A stretch of DNA of 64,000 nt from Ignatzschineria indica (GCF_003121925.1 NZ_QEWR01000002.1:310001-374000), one strand, 5' to 3'. Counted from the stretch's first letter, positions 47,810 through 57,866 are shown. Program-made: numbers and translations. Notes: a model not told the origin generated them from the sequence alone.

Positions 47810-48964
47810 TTATTGTGTTTCAACCCAGTTGTTTCGATGAATTAGTTCATCGGTGATGATATATCCCAGTTTGTTGACAATTTCATGAGAAGGCGTTCGG
47901 AGGATCGACTCCACCTCCATTGCATGATAGTTGGTCAGGCCCCGCCCTATCTCACGACCTTCTTGATCAAGGCAGAGAATAATATCTCCCCGATCGAACG
48001 CACCTTCGACAGAGAGAACGCCGATGGGAAGAAGGCTTTTGCCATCCTTTAAAAGCGCCTTAACGGCACCACCATCGATCACAATGCGTCCTTTGATCTG
48101 TTTCTGCCCAAGCATCCATCGTTTTTTAGCAGTCAAACGAGTTCCATCGGCATTTAATTTTGTCCCGATTCGTTCTCCTCTTGCAATTCCAAGCAAGGCA
48201 TTTTCTCGATCCCCTTTGACAATATAGGTGGTTGTTCCCGAAGTTGCCGCAATATGGGAAGCCATAATTTTGGTATACATTCCGCCGGTACCAAATCGAC
48301 CGCCTTCACTCGTTACCATGCTTAATAATCGTTCATCATGCGCATCTGCTTCTTCAATCATCTTAGCATCAGGGTTCTTTCTAGGATCGCTCTCATAAAC
48401 ACCCTCTTGATCTGTGAGAATAATATAGACATCTGCCTCAATAAGGCTTGCAACAAGTGCTCCGAGGGTATCATTATCCCCAAACTTAATCTCTGAAAAG
48501 GAGACTGTATCATTCTCATTAATAATGGGAATCGCTTTATAATCGATCAATGTATGAATCGTATTTTTAATATTAAGATAACGTTTACGATCAGATGCAT
48601 CTTCATGGGTTAAAAGAATCTGCCCGACATTAAGATCAAAGGCATTAAATCCCTTCATCCAAGCATTAACTAAGGAAGATTGACCGACCGAGGCTGCAGC
48701 TTGTAACTCATTCAGAAACTGGGGACGCTCCTCCCACTGAAGAAGCTTCATACCTTCGGCAACGGCACCCGAAGAGACCACCACAACATCGATCCCTTCC
48801 GCTTGAAGCTTACTAATCTGCGAACACCAATGGTGAATCCTTTCAGGATCGACGCCCTGCCCATCATTAGTAATCATCGCGCTGCCGATCTTAACGACCC
48901 AAACCTGTTTCTCCTGTTCAGTCTGCTTCTCTTCTCTTCTATTATTTTCTGATGCCATACCCAT
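47810..48964 (-). CDS. proB: Glutamate 5-kinase with PUA domain
   Basis: First step of proline synthesis: phosphorylates glutamate on its gamma carboxyl (family knowledge). The amino acid kinase domain has VVKIGSAMITNDGQGVD, VVSSGAVAEGMKLL, INENDTVSFSEIKFGDND and GTGGMYTKIMAS; a C-terminal PUA domain (about residues 285-375) includes GRIVIDGGAVKALLKDGKSLLPIGV. A charged N-terminal extension of about 20 residues precedes the kinase. ATG 48964 is chosen because GAGG lies 5 nt upstream; the frame also has TTG at 48967 and ATG at 48958. proA is not in the window. Confidence 0.95.
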   Translation of the reverse strand: MGMASENNRREEKQTEQEKQVWVVKIGSAMITNDGQGVDPERIHHWCSQISKLQAEGIDVVVVSSGAVAEGMKLLQWEERPQFLNELQAAASVGQSSLVNAWMKGFNAFDLNVGQILLTHEDASDRKRYLNIKNTIHTLIDYKAIPIINENDTVSFSEIKFGDNDTLGALVASLIEADVYIILTDQEGVYESDPRKNPDAKMIEEADAHDERLLSMVTSEGGRFGTGGMYTKIMASHIAATSGTTTYIVKGDRENALLGIARGERIGTKLNADGTRLTAKKRWMLGQKQIKGRIVIDGGAVKALLKDGKSLLPIGVLSVEGAFDRGDIILCLDQEGREIGRGLTNYHAMEVESILRTPSHEIVNKLGYIITDELIHRNNWVETQ

Positions 48965-49063
48965 CAAATCCTCTTCTCAATCAATATCTCCTAATAGTAA
49001 CGACAAGTCACCACTCGGACGCTTCGATATCTATCCGCTTATATTTCTGCTCTTAAAATGCTT

Positions 49064-49117
49064 CTCTAATCTAATAGCTCTAATCTAATAGCTCTAATCT
49101 AATAGCTCTAATCTAAT
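49064..49117. repeat. 14-bp tandem array, nearly four exact copies
   Basis: CTCTAATCTAATAG repeats exactly at 49064, 49078 and 49092, with a fourth copy from 49106 intact for 12 positions. The unit divides into the related 7-mers CTCTAAT and CTAATAG. It lies about 100 bp upstream of proB. Confidence 0.93.
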
Positions 49118-49222
49118 GACGATTAAAAACAGCCATTAAAAGTGGCAACTATTCTACCACCCTCTCACAATTTATTTGATAATATCATCTAAATGTATTA
49201 CTGCTATTGTAGCGGTAGATCG

Positions 49223-49236
49223 AAAATGATCATTTT
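49223..49236. promoter_or_regulatory. Perfect 14-bp palindrome in the proB-leuC spacer
   Basis: AAAATGATCATTTT is a perfect inverted repeat of the size of a dimeric regulator's operator. It shares TGATCA with several known operators but I cannot name the binder. Confidence 0.35.
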
Positions 49237-49691
49237 TTATAATCCCCTCCCACAAGGAATCGATATCGATTTAAAAGAGTATGCTATACCCTAGTGACTC
49301 TTTTTCTACTCTTCACAAAAGAGTGTTGAAATAGATCGATTATTTCATTGCCCGTTTATAACGCATAATCAATAGTATTGCGATACTATTGGATCGATAT
49401 TATATGGGGCTCAATGAGCAAGACCATTGCGCAAAAGTAGTGGACACAATGTTAGCGTTAACAGTGCAGAGTTAACAATATAGAGCTAATCATCATTCCG
49501 ACCTTAAGATCGGACCGATCATTAAATAGTAGTGATTTAATATTGATGGTTAAATACAGATGACTAGATACTGATGATTAATAATCAGTGGACAGATAAA
49601 TAAAGGGCCAATTTCCATAAAAATAAGATTTAAATCAGATTTAAATCAGATTGGCGAATGACTTACTAAAGCAGATAGTGGATAGAAATAG

Positions 49692-51098
49692 ATGACAGCA
49701 AAGACACTTTACGAAAAAATTTGGGATGATCATGTCGTACGAACAGAAGAAGATGGTACGGCACTTCTCTATATTGATCGTCATATTATTCATGAGGTAA
49801 CGAGTGCGCAAGCATTTGAAGGGCTAGAGAAAGCAGGTCGAAAGCTGTGGCGCAAAAACTCAATTGTCGCAATGGCAGATCACAATACACCGACAACAAG
49901 TGATATCGATAATATTACTGATCCCATTGCGCGTCTTCAGGTCGATACACTCCACAAAAATGCAACTGAGCATGATCTTGCCTACTTTCCCATCGGCGAT
50001 ATTCGTCGAGGAATTGTCCATGTTGCCGGCCCTGAACAGGGAGCAACACTTCCAGGAATGACGATTGTTTGTGGTGACTCACATACTGCAACCCATGGTG
50101 CCTTTGGCGCAATTGCTTTTGGTATTGGTACTAGTGAAGTTGAGCATGTCATGGCGACAAGCTGCTTAGTACAGAAAAAATCAAAAACAATGAAGATCGA
50201 GGTTGTCGGAGAGTTACAACCTAATGTAACGGCTAAAGATCTTGTTCTTGCCATTATCGGGAAGATCGGTACAGCTGGCGGTACCGGCTATGCAATTGAG
50301 TTTTCCGGGGAAGCGATTCGCAATCTCTCTATGGAAGGTCGTATGACGATCTGTAATATGGCGATTGAAGCGGGTGCTCGTGTCGGTTTAGTAGGCGTCG
50401 ATGAGACAACTATTGAGTATGTTAAAGATCGCCCCTTTGCGCCGAAAGGAGCCGACTGGGAGAAAGCCGTTCAATATTGGCAGACGCTTCATAGTGATGA
50501 AGGAGCCCATTTTGATAAGGTGATTACTATCGATGCTGCAAAAATTGAACCACAAGTGAGTTGGGGAACAAGCCCGGAGATGGTGATCGGCATTAATGAG
50601 TTGATTCCTGATCCTGAAAAGGCATGTTCTTCTGTACAAAAAGAGAGTATAGAGAAAGCGCTCAATTACATGGGCTTAAAACCGAATCAATCCCCTAAAG
50701 AGATTAAGATCGATAAGGTCTTTATCGGCTCTTGCACCAACTCAAGAATTGAAGATATTCGCGATGCAGCACGAATTGTTAAGGGTAGAAAGAAAGCTGA
50801 TAATGTTAAGTTAGCTATGGTGGTTCCGGGTTCTGGCTTAGTCAAAGCAGAAGCAGAGGCAGAAGGTTTAGATAAGATCTTTATTGAAGCGGGTTTTGAG
50901 TGGCGTGAACCGGGATGCTCAATGTGTCTTGCAATGAACCCAGATCGACTAGAGCCATATGAGCATTGCGCCTCTACCTCCAACCGTAACTTTGAGGGGC
51001 GTCAAGGCAATAATGGCCGCACCCATTTAGTGAGCCCCGCAATGGCAGCAGCGGCAGCGATTGCCGGCCACTTTGTTGATGTTCGTGAATTTAATTAA
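49692..51098 (+). CDS. leuC: 3-isopropylmalate dehydratase large subunit
   Basis: With LeuD it isomerises 2- and 3-isopropylmalate in leucine synthesis, using a [4Fe-4S] cluster (family knowledge). Cluster cysteines are seen in [14 protein letters not shown] and in [10 protein letters not shown]. Other aconitase-family blocks are [41 protein letters not shown] and [13 protein letters not shown]. The 468 residues fit the family. leuD follows after 18 bp; leuA and leuB are elsewhere. Confidence 0.97.
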   Translation: MTAKTLYEKIWDDHVVRTEEDGTALLYIDRHIIHEVTSAQAFEGLEKAGRKLWRKNSIVAMADHNTPTTSDIDNITDPIARLQVDTLHKNATEHDLAYFPIGDIRRGIVHVAGPEQGATLPGMTIVCGDSHTATHGAFGAIAFGIGTSEVEHVMATSCLVQKKSKTMKIEVVGELQPNVTAKDLVLAIIGKIGTAGGTGYAIEFSGEAIRNLSMEGRMTICNMAIEAGARVGLVGVDETTIEYVKDRPFAPKGADWEKAVQYWQTLHSDEGAHFDKVITIDAAKIEPQVSWGTSPEMVIGINELIPDPEKACSSVQKESIEKALNYMGLKPNQSPKEIKIDKVFIGSCTNSRIEDIRDAARIVKGRKKADNVKLAMVVPGSGLVKAEAEAEGLDKIFIEAGFEWREPGCSMCLAMNPDRLEPYEHCASTSNRNFEGRQGNNGRTHLVSPAMAAAAAIAGHFVDVREFN

Positions 51099-51116
51099 GA
51101 TTGAGGAGTCAAATAT

Positions 51117-51773
51117 ATGCAACCTTTTGTAACCCATACTGGAATTGTTGTTCCTCTTGATCGTGCAAATGTGGATACCGATGCGATTATCCCCAAACAG
51201 TTTTTAACGAGCATCTATAAAACGGGATTTGGCCCCAACCTCTTTGATGAGTGGCGCTATCTCGATCGCGGTGCGCCGGGAATGGATAATAGCCAACGCC
51301 CTCTCAATCCGGAATTCCCACTTAATAAGCCACAATATAAGGCAGCAACAATCCTTCTTGCTCGTGATAACTTTGGCTGTGGCTCCTCTAGAGAGCATGC
51401 TGTTTGGGCCTTAACAGACTACGGTTTTCGCGCTGTAATCAGCACAAGCTATTCCGATATCTTCTTTAATAACTGTTTTAAAAATGGCTTTCTTCCCATC
51501 CGCCTCACATCGGAAGAGGTCGAAAAGCTCTTTCAACTTACAGATAACGTAGATGCGCTTGAGATTGCAATCGACCTCCCTAATCAGAATGTCACGGCAA
51601 AATCCGGAGAAGAGATCCTTGCCGGACCTTTCCATTTTGAGATCGATCCATTCCGGAAGCACTGCTTAGTCAATGGACTTGATGATATTAGCCTCACCTT
51701 AGATCATCAAGATGAGATTCGTGCTTATGAGAAAAAGAGAGCGGAACAAGCGCCTTGGCTCTTCAGAGAGTAG
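51117..51773 (+). CDS. leuD: 3-isopropylmalate dehydratase small subunit
   Basis: Swivel-domain subunit that completes the LeuC active site (family knowledge). Typical blocks are [18 protein letters not shown] near 14-31, [15 protein letters not shown] near 85-99 with the substrate-binding Ser-Ser-Arg, and [20 protein letters not shown]. The 218 residues are slightly longer than E. coli LeuD (201). A ribosome site (TTGAGGAGT) lies about 9 nt upstream, and a terminator follows. Confidence 0.96.
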   Translation: MQPFVTHTGIVVPLDRANVDTDAIIPKQFLTSIYKTGFGPNLFDEWRYLDRGAPGMDNSQRPLNPEFPLNKPQYKAATILLARDNFGCGSSREHAVWALTDYGFRAVISTSYSDIFFNNCFKNGFLPIRLTSEEVEKLFQLTDNVDALEIAIDLPNQNVTAKSGEEILAGPFHFEIDPFRKHCLVNGLDDISLTLDHQDEIRAYEKKRAEQAPWLFRE

Positions 51774-51841
51774 TACAGAGTTAGGTGTATAGAGCTAGAC
51801 ATATCAAAGCAGAAGCATAGTAATAAGAAGTATAGAATCAG

Positions 51842-51869
51842 ATGCCGGCATAAAAGAGCCGGCATTTTT
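51842..51869 (+). terminator. Rho-independent terminator of leuCD
   Basis: Stem ATGCCGGC (51842-51849) / GCCGGCAT (51858-51865) followed by TTTTTA. Confidence 0.9.
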
Positions 51870-51950
51870 ATACAAAAATAGTAAGTGATTGATCGCCATT
51901 TACCATTAATTTATGACTAACACTTTTGTTTAGTTCCTGCTGTTATTAAA

Positions 51951-52020
51951 ATCAATAGAGCTCAATAGGTGTCAATAGGGATCTATAGAACCCAATAGAG
52001 AACAATTGAGCGCAATTCAT
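51951..52020. repeat. Seven-unit 10-bp array upstream of alaS
   Basis: In-register units ATCAATAGAG, CTCAATAGGT, GTCAATAGGG, ATCTATAGAA, CCCAATAGAG, AACAATTGAG and CGCAATTCAT; the core CAATAG is kept in most. The period is close to one DNA helical turn. Confidence 0.88.
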
Positions 52021-52198
52021 TTCCAATTAGTGCGTTAGCCGTATAAAATTGATAGGATATATTTTTAGATATTTTGGGTGATGAAACTCAAAATAGACTC
52101 AGAGTAAAAAGAGTTCAATATCATCAATATTAATATATTAATTATTAATCACCCCATCAACCAACTAGTTAAATTATTTAAATAAAGTAAACCAATCC

Positions 52199-54805
52199 AT
52201 GAAGACTAATGAAATTCGCCGTAAATTTATCGACTTCTTTGTCAGTAAAGGCCATCAAGAAGTTGCATCGAGTTCACTTCTTCCCGCTAATGATCCGACT
52301 CTTCTCTTTACCAATGCGGGAATGAATCAATTTAAAGATTGTTTTTTAGGGTTAGAAAAACGCCCTTATCAACGAGCAACGACCTCACAAAAATGTGTCC
52401 GTGCCGGTGGTAAACATAATGACCTTGAAAATGTCGGCTTTACAGCTCGCCACCATACCTTTTTTGAGATGCTTGGAAACTTTAGCTTTGGAGATTACTT
52501 TAAACTCGATGCGATCAAATATGCATGGGAGCTTTTGACAAAGGTTTATCAATTACCGGAAGAGAAGTTATTAGTCACCATCTATCATACCGATGATGAG
52601 GCTTTTAAAATTTGGAACGAGGTGATCGGTGTCCCGGCGGAAAAGATTATCCGTATCGGCGATAAAGAGGATGGTTCTTCTGACAACTTTTGGCAGATGG
52701 GCGATACAGGTCCTTGTGGTCCCTGCTCTGAAATTTTCTATGACCATGGCGATCATATTTGGGGGGGGCCTCCTGGATCGGCTGAGGAAGATGGCGATCG
52801 CTTTATCGAAATCTGGAATCTGGTCTTTATGCAATTTAACCGCGATGAGAGTGGTGAGCTTCATCCTCTTCCTAATCCTTCTATCGATACGGGTATGGGT
52901 TTAGAGCGTATTGCCGCAATTTTACAAAATGTACATAGTAACTATGAGATCGATCTCTTTGTAAAATTGATTAAAGCCTCAGCAGATGCAGTCGGCACGA
53001 AAGATCTTGAAAGTAGCTCCTTAAAAGTATTAAGTGATCATATCCGCTCTGTCGCCTTCTTAATTGCAGATGGTATCCTCCCTTCAAATGAGGGGCGTGG
53101 TTATGTGCTTCGTCGTATTATTCGTCGCGCGATTCGTCACGGCTATAAATTGGGACAGAAAGAGCTCTTCTTCTATAAACTCGTTCCCACATTAGTAGCG
53201 GAGATGGGAGATGCTTACCCACAATTAAGAGAGAAACAACAATTTATTATCGATACGATTAAGGATGAAGAGAAACGCTTCTCTACCACTTTAGAGCATG
53301 GCCTTAAACTTCTTGAAGCGGATATTGCCGAGCTTAAGGGCGATGTGATTCAGGGAGAGACCATCTTTAAGCTCTATGATACTTATGGCTTCCCAGTAGA
53401 CCTTACCAATGATATTGCAAGAGAGCAGAATCTTACCCTCGATATGGAAGGTTTTGAACGCTGTATGGGAGCGCAAAGAGAGCGTGCTAGAGCGGCAAGC
53501 AATTTTGGTGCAGAGCGTCTTCTTGATCTGCAAAATAGTGAAGAGACAATCTTCCATGGTTACCATAGTCATCAATTAGAGAGTAATATAGCGACAATTT
53601 TAGTCGATGGCGAAAGTGTTCCCGCTGTTGCAGAAGGAATGGAAGCGATTCTTATTTTGACAGAGACCCCCTTCTATGCAGAAGCAGGTGGACAAGTAGG
53701 TGATACCGGTACTATTACCGGCGATGGATTTGAATTCTTGGTGAAAGATACAAAGAAACAGCAAGATATCTTCCTCCATATTGGTGTTGTTAAAGCAGGA
53801 GAAGTTAAGACGCAATCGGTAGTCTCTGCGAAAGTGGATCATACCCGTCGTGATCTGATCAAAAAGAATCACTCGGCAACACATCTTCTTCATCATGCAC
53901 TTCAAACAGTTTTAGGGGATCATATTGAACAAAAAGGTTCACTTGTGACTGATGATCGCCTCCGCTTCGACTTCTCTCACAATAAGCCTGTGACATTTGA
54001 AGAGCTACAAAATATTGAGCGCCTCGTGAATGGCGCGATTCGTGAGAATTCATTAATTGAGATTAATGAGATGCCGATCGATGCTGCAAAAGAGAGAGGC
54101 GCTATGGCGCTCTTTGGTGAGAAGTATGGCGATGTTGTACGCGTAGTTGAGATGGGAGATTCTATCGAGCTTTGTGGTGGAACACATGTCTCTGCAACAG
54201 GTGATATTGGCCTCTTTAAAGTCACGCAAGAGACCGGCATTGCTGCAGGTGTTCGCCGTATTGAAGCAGTGACCGGCGGAACAGCGGTTGAGATTATGCT
54301 TCAGCAGAGCGCAACATTACATCACTTAGCATCAACTTTGAAGACAGATCATGCACACATTGAGAGTCGTGTTGATCAAGCACTTGATGAAGCTAAATCA
54401 CTGCGTAAAGAGATTGCGGCGTTGCAATCAAAACTGGTTTTTGCAAGTCGTAATGAGATCCTCAATAGCGCTATCGAAATCGATGGTATCAAGGTTATAG
54501 TTGCCGATATTAAAGGCGCGGATAACCGCTCACTGAGAGAGCTTTGTGATAACTTACAGGCAGAGACAGCGGGAATCACGCTTCTGCTCTCTGAAGTTGA
54601 TGGGCGCGTAGCATTAGTAAGTGGTGTCGCCAAGGCATTAACTAATCGCATCAAAGCCGGCGAGCTTCTCAATATAGCAGCACAAGAGGTCGGTGGTAAA
54701 GGGGGCGGTCGTCCCGATTCTGCAACAGGTGGCGGTAGTGAGCCAGCACACATCAAAAAAGCAATTGAAGTTGCAACGACCTTTATTAAAGAGAAGTTAT
54801 TATAA
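52199..54805 (+). CDS. alaS: Alanyl-tRNA synthetase
   Basis: Charges tRNA-Ala and edits mischarged Ser and Gly (family knowledge). The class II catalytic core begins EIRRKFIDFFVSKGH and has GGKHNDLENVG, ARHHTFFEMLGNFSFGDYFK and DTGMGLERIAAI. The editing domain has the zinc-binding HSATHLLHHAL and CGGTHV. The C-terminal Gly-rich C-Ala region (GGKGGGRPDSATGGGS) is complete. The 868 residues fit the family (E. coli 876). Unlike in many gammaproteobacteria, recA-recX do not precede it and csrA does not follow. Confidence 0.98.
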   Translation: MKTNEIRRKFIDFFVSKGHQEVASSSLLPANDPTLLFTNAGMNQFKDCFLGLEKRPYQRATTSQKCVRAGGKHNDLENVGFTARHHTFFEMLGNFSFGDYFKLDAIKYAWELLTKVYQLPEEKLLVTIYHTDDEAFKIWNEVIGVPAEKIIRIGDKEDGSSDNFWQMGDTGPCGPCSEIFYDHGDHIWGGPPGSAEEDGDRFIEIWNLVFMQFNRDESGELHPLPNPSIDTGMGLERIAAILQNVHSNYEIDLFVKLIKASADAVGTKDLESSSLKVLSDHIRSVAFLIADGILPSNEGRGYVLRRIIRRAIRHGYKLGQKELFFYKLVPTLVAEMGDAYPQLREKQQFIIDTIKDEEKRFSTTLEHGLKLLEADIAELKGDVIQGETIFKLYDTYGFPVDLTNDIAREQNLTLDMEGFERCMGAQRERARAASNFGAERLLDLQNSEETIFHGYHSHQLESNIATILVDGESVPAVAEGMEAILILTETPFYAEAGGQVGDTGTITGDGFEFLVKDTKKQQDIFLHIGVVKAGEVKTQSVVSAKVDHTRRDLIKKNHSATHLLHHALQTVLGDHIEQKGSLVTDDRLRFDFSHNKPVTFEELQNIERLVNGAIRENSLIEINEMPIDAAKERGAMALFGEKYGDVVRVVEMGDSIELCGGTHVSATGDIGLFKVTQETGIAAGVRRIEAVTGGTAVEIMLQQSATLHHLASTLKTDHAHIESRVDQALDEAKSLRKEIAALQSKLVFASRNEILNSAIEIDGIKVIVADIKGADNRSLRELCDNLQAETAGITLLLSEVDGRVALVSGVAKALTNRIKAGELLNIAAQEVGGKGGGRPDSATGGGSEPAHIKKAIEVATTFIKEKLL

Positions 54806-54853
54806 ATAAAAAAGACTTTTAAATGCTGAAAGTACTGTTGTAAGTACTGATAG

Positions 54854-54893
54854 AAACGGTGCATATCTAATCACGATATTGCACCGTTTTTTT
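54854..54893 (+). terminator. Rho-independent terminator of alaS
   Basis: Stem AAACGGTGCA-TAT / ATATTGCACCGTTT with a single bulge, followed by a run of seven T. Confidence 0.9.
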
Positions 54894-55172
54894 ATTCACA
54901 ATTGACCTCTTCCATCCCCTTCTGAGGAAATCCCTCTTGCAATGAGGCAATGAGGCAATGAGGTAATGAGGCAATGGCGGTAATGGAAATTATTTGGTAT
55001 TGATGATGACGGCACGATAAGATGTATCAAGTTATCTATAAAAAATAGATATGAAAAATAGATATAAAAATATTCATAAAAGCATCCATAAAAGCATCTA
55101 TAGAGATAGATGTGGGAATCAAAATAACAATATAAATAGCAATAGCAATTATCAAAGGAAGTGTTCACTATT
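54894..55172. other. Spacer before the M20 amidohydrolase with two arrays
   Basis: GCAATGAG x4 (54939-54970, third-to-fourth copy differs by one base, with a partial fifth) and CATAAAAGCATC x2 exact (55075-55098), plus AAAAATAGATAT twice near 55040-55066. No gene is seen. Confidence 0.6.
54939..54976. repeat. Tandem 8-mer GCAATGAG, 4-5 copies
   Basis: Exact copies at 54939, 54947 and 54955, a one-mismatch copy (GTAATGAG) at 54963, and a partial copy at 54971. Confidence 0.9.
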
Positions 55173-56372
55173 ATGAAACTTATCACTCAAGAAGCATTAA
55201 AGCCTTATGAGGCAAAATTGATCGCCTATCGTCGCCATCTCCATCAATACCCTGAGCTCTCATTTGAAGAGTTTGAAACGAGTCAATTTATCGCTAAAGA
55301 GATGACTAAGCTTGAGCATGCCGAAGTTCTTCCACTGACTAAAACCTCCCTCTTAGTTAAATTTAAGAGTGGAAAACCTGGTCCTAAAATTGGTCTGAGA
55401 GCCGATATCGATGCCCTACCGATTAATGAAGAGAGAGAGGATTGTGACTTTATCTCTAAAAATCCTGGCAAAATGCATGCTTGTGGTCATGATGCTCACA
55501 CCGCAATCTTAATGGCTGCTTGCCACTACTTTAATGATCATTTTGAAGAGTTGACGGGAGAAGTTTGGGCTGTTTTTCAACATGCTGAAGAGCTTCTTCC
55601 CGGTGGTGCTAGAGAAATAGTGGCATTAGGTGTTTTAGATGAGCTCGATTTTATGTATGGACATCATCTCTGGTCGATGCTCCCTACCGGCGTGATCGAT
55701 CTTAAAATCGGTGCTGTTACCGCTAATACCGATATCTATAAAGCAAAAATTATAGGTAAAGGCGGACACTCTTCAGAACCTCAAAATTGTATTGATCCTG
55801 TCTTAATAGCCTCTCAAATTGTCTGCCGATTACAGAGTATCGTCTCCCGGCAATTAGCACCGTTAGAAGCGGGGGTTATTAGTAATACCTATATTCGTGC
55901 CGGCAATCCTTTAGGACTCAATGTGATTCCAGAATATGCAGAGATCGGTGGGAGTGTTCGCTCAACAACCCCTGAAGCACGAGCCCTTTTTAAGCAGCAG
56001 ATTGAGCGTATCATCACTTCAAGCTGTACCGATTTTGATGCTAGTTGTGAAATCGATTACACCATCGGTTATGGTATTACAAAAAATGATGCAGATAAGA
56101 CGGAAGTTGTTAAAAAGATTGCCGAGATGATTGGAGAAGCTAAAGTGATTGCCGATCCCCCTTACCTTTGTGGTGAAGATTTTAGTGCTTATTCAGAGAT
56201 TCTCCCCACTACTTTTGCTTTTATTGGTGCCGGTAATCAAGAAAAAGGTTATATCTACCCTCATCACCATCCTCAATTTGGGCTCGATGAGGATTCCTTT
56301 ATCTATGGGTTACAGATGTTTATCAATGTCGTTTATAATTTTTCAGACGAAAATAGCAAACTCAGGATCTAA
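55173..56372 (+). CDS. M20-family amidohydrolase/aminoacylase
   Basis: Metal-dependent hydrolase of the M20D group (hippurate hydrolase, N-acyl-amino acid amidohydrolase, IAA-amino acid hydrolase). Conserved blocks: RRHLHQYPELSFEEFET, GLRADIDALPINE, MHACGHDAHTAILM with metal-ligand Cys/His, FQHAEELLPGGAREI with the catalytic Glu, and YGHHLWSMLPTG. The C-terminal half keeps GEDFSAYSEILPTTFAFIGAG. 399 residues from ATG 55173; the GTG at 55161 adds four residues but lies only 2 nt after the ribosome site AAGGAA. The acyl group cleaved cannot be deduced. Confidence 0.9.
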   Translation: MKLITQEALKPYEAKLIAYRRHLHQYPELSFEEFETSQFIAKEMTKLEHAEVLPLTKTSLLVKFKSGKPGPKIGLRADIDALPINEEREDCDFISKNPGKMHACGHDAHTAILMAACHYFNDHFEELTGEVWAVFQHAEELLPGGAREIVALGVLDELDFMYGHHLWSMLPTGVIDLKIGAVTANTDIYKAKIIGKGGHSSEPQNCIDPVLIASQIVCRLQSIVSRQLAPLEAGVISNTYIRAGNPLGLNVIPEYAEIGGSVRSTTPEARALFKQQIERIITSSCTDFDASCEIDYTIGYGITKNDADKTEVVKKIAEMIGEAKVIADPPYLCGEDFSAYSEILPTTFAFIGAGNQEKGYIYPHHHPQFGLDEDSFIYGLQMFINVVYNFSDENSKLRI

Positions 56373-56675
56373 TCAAGCGCTTATTAAGAGAGGAAAATAA
56401 AAAAATAACTACGACATAACCCTTAACTTTTAAAATTATATTTCTACATACAAAACAGTTACGCTTAATATTATGAATAAATCTTATAAATAAGCAGGTT
56501 ATGCGTTTTCTCTCTTCTCGCTGAACAACCCTTATTCTTCTAGGTTCTCTTTTATTTTCCCGTTAAGGTAAAATGGGTGTTAAAATTTAGAGATAGAGAT
56601 AACAGAAGAGGAGCTATTGAGGGCTCCTTATTGCTTCAAATTCTTATAATTTAGATAGATCTGAGGTTTGTTCTA
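56373..56675. other. Spacer before the exporter operon
   Basis: A 303-bp AT-rich stretch likely to hold the exporter promoter; GGTAAAATGG near 56569 could contain a -10 element. I see no array, hairpin of note or gene. Confidence 0.4.
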
Positions 56676-57764
56676 ATGCAAAAAAATAATCGAAAAAAAT
56701 ATATTATCGGTGGTGTTGTCATCCTCGCCCTTATCGTGATTGCCAATATGTTCTTAAATCGTGATGAGATGGCGGGATTTATCAAGAGTAATGGCCGAAT
56801 TGAAGTTACGCCACTCGATATTGCGACCAAGTTTCCCGGTCGTGTTGACCATATTTTAGTGGATGAGGGAGACTATGTTGATGCTGGCGATCTTCTAGCC
56901 GTGATGCAACTCGGCTCTCTTGAAGCGCAACTTTCCGAGGCTAAAGCATATCTTGAACAAGCAAGACATCAAGCAAATTCAGCTGAAGCGATTATCAAAT
57001 CGAGAGAGAGTGATAAAGTTGCGGCAAAAGCAGCTGTTTCCGCAGCAGAGAGCAAACTCTATGCCGCAGAGCGTAAATTAGCCCGTATTCAGACATTAGT
57101 GAAACGAGGCGCGGCAACGGAGCAAGATCTCGATGACCAAGAAGCTTACACTCGTGTCTTAAAGTCTGAGATTGCAACAGCAGAATCGCAAGTATTAGCT
57201 GCGCAAGCTGCGATCGATGCCGCAAAAGCACAGTTTGTTGCCGCAGAATCTCAGGTCTCTGCAGCAGAAGCAACGGTTAAACGTGTTGAATCCGATATTG
57301 AAGAGAGCAATCTTATCGCACCTGTTAGTGGGCGTATCCAGTATCGTATAGCGGAGCCTTCAGAAGTTTTAGGAGCTGGTGGCAAAGTCCTCAATCTTCT
57401 CGATCTCTCTAAAGTCTATATGACCTTCTTTGTGCCAACAGAGTATACCGGGCAATTAATTGAAGGAGAAAAAGATGGTACGGAAGTACGAATTCTTCTT
57501 GATGTCGCTCCCGATTCCCCTATTCCCGCTCGCGTAACCTTTGTCTCGCCTGAAGCGCAATTTACACCTAAAACGGTTGAGACCCAAAATGAACGTCAAA
57601 AATTGATGTATCGCGTAAAAGCGAAGATCGATGATGATCTTTTAGAGCGCTATCAAAAATATATTAAAACGGGCGTTACCGGCGAAGCCTATATCAAGCT
57701 TGATCCTGATAAGAAATGGCCTAAATTTCTTCAAGGACCGCTCACTGAAGGCAATGAGGAATAA
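56676..57764 (+). CDS. HlyD-family periplasmic adaptor (YhiI-like)
   Basis: Membrane fusion protein of an ABC exporter. It has an N-terminal anchor (YIIGGVVILALIVIANMF), a split biotinyl-lipoyl domain (VTPLDIATKFPGRVDHILVDEGDYVDAG and IAPVSGRIQYRIAEPSEVLG), and between them an Ala/Glu/Gln-rich coiled coil from about 90 to 215. A beta-barrel domain follows. The 362 residues match E. coli YhiI (355). It is followed by an RbbA-like ATPase/permease and a YhhJ-like permease, the same trio as yhiI-rbbA-yhhJ. Confidence 0.9.
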   Translation: MQKNNRKKYIIGGVVILALIVIANMFLNRDEMAGFIKSNGRIEVTPLDIATKFPGRVDHILVDEGDYVDAGDLLAVMQLGSLEAQLSEAKAYLEQARHQANSAEAIIKSRESDKVAAKAAVSAAESKLYAAERKLARIQTLVKRGAATEQDLDDQEAYTRVLKSEIATAESQVLAAQAAIDAAKAQFVAAESQVSAAEATVKRVESDIEESNLIAPVSGRIQYRIAEPSEVLGAGGKVLNLLDLSKVYMTFFVPTEYTGQLIEGEKDGTEVRILLDVAPDSPIPARVTFVSPEAQFTPKTVETQNERQKLMYRVKAKIDDDLLERYQKYIKTGVTGEAYIKLDPDKKWPKFLQGPLTEGNEE

Positions 57765-57866
57765 TTAAAAAGCTGCAAGAAAGTCGCGAAATAGCCACTA
57801 AAAGAGCTATTAATGCCCCTTTAAATCACCCCTTAATCATCATCTTCTGTAGATAAGGATGCTTAA

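Larger units (their letters stand above)
48965..49691. other. Long divergent spacer between proB and leuC
   Basis: This 727-bp stretch carries the 14-bp array at 49064-49117, a perfect palindrome AAAATGATCATTTT at 49223-49236, a hairpin AATAGTAT/ATACTATT at 49371-49390, a GATCGG-A-CCGATC palindrome at 49508-49520 that can alternatively pair with TCCGA just upstream, and an 11-bp direct repeat TTTAAATCAGA near 49629-49651. A leader peptide rich in leucine codons, as in the enterobacterial leu attenuator, is not apparent. Confidence 0.55.
51774..52198. other. Spacer between leuD and alaS
   Basis: It contains the leuD terminator (51842-51869) and the seven-unit 10-bp array (51951-52020). The remainder is AT-rich (for example ATTAATATATTAATTATTAATC near 52125-52150) and must hold the alaS promoter. 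No gene is seen. Confidence 0.55.

Noticed and set aside
49223-49236. Fur box
   Set aside because: AAAATGATCATTTT lacks the GATAAT hexamer repeats expected of a Fur site, and neither proB nor leuC is a typical Fur target.
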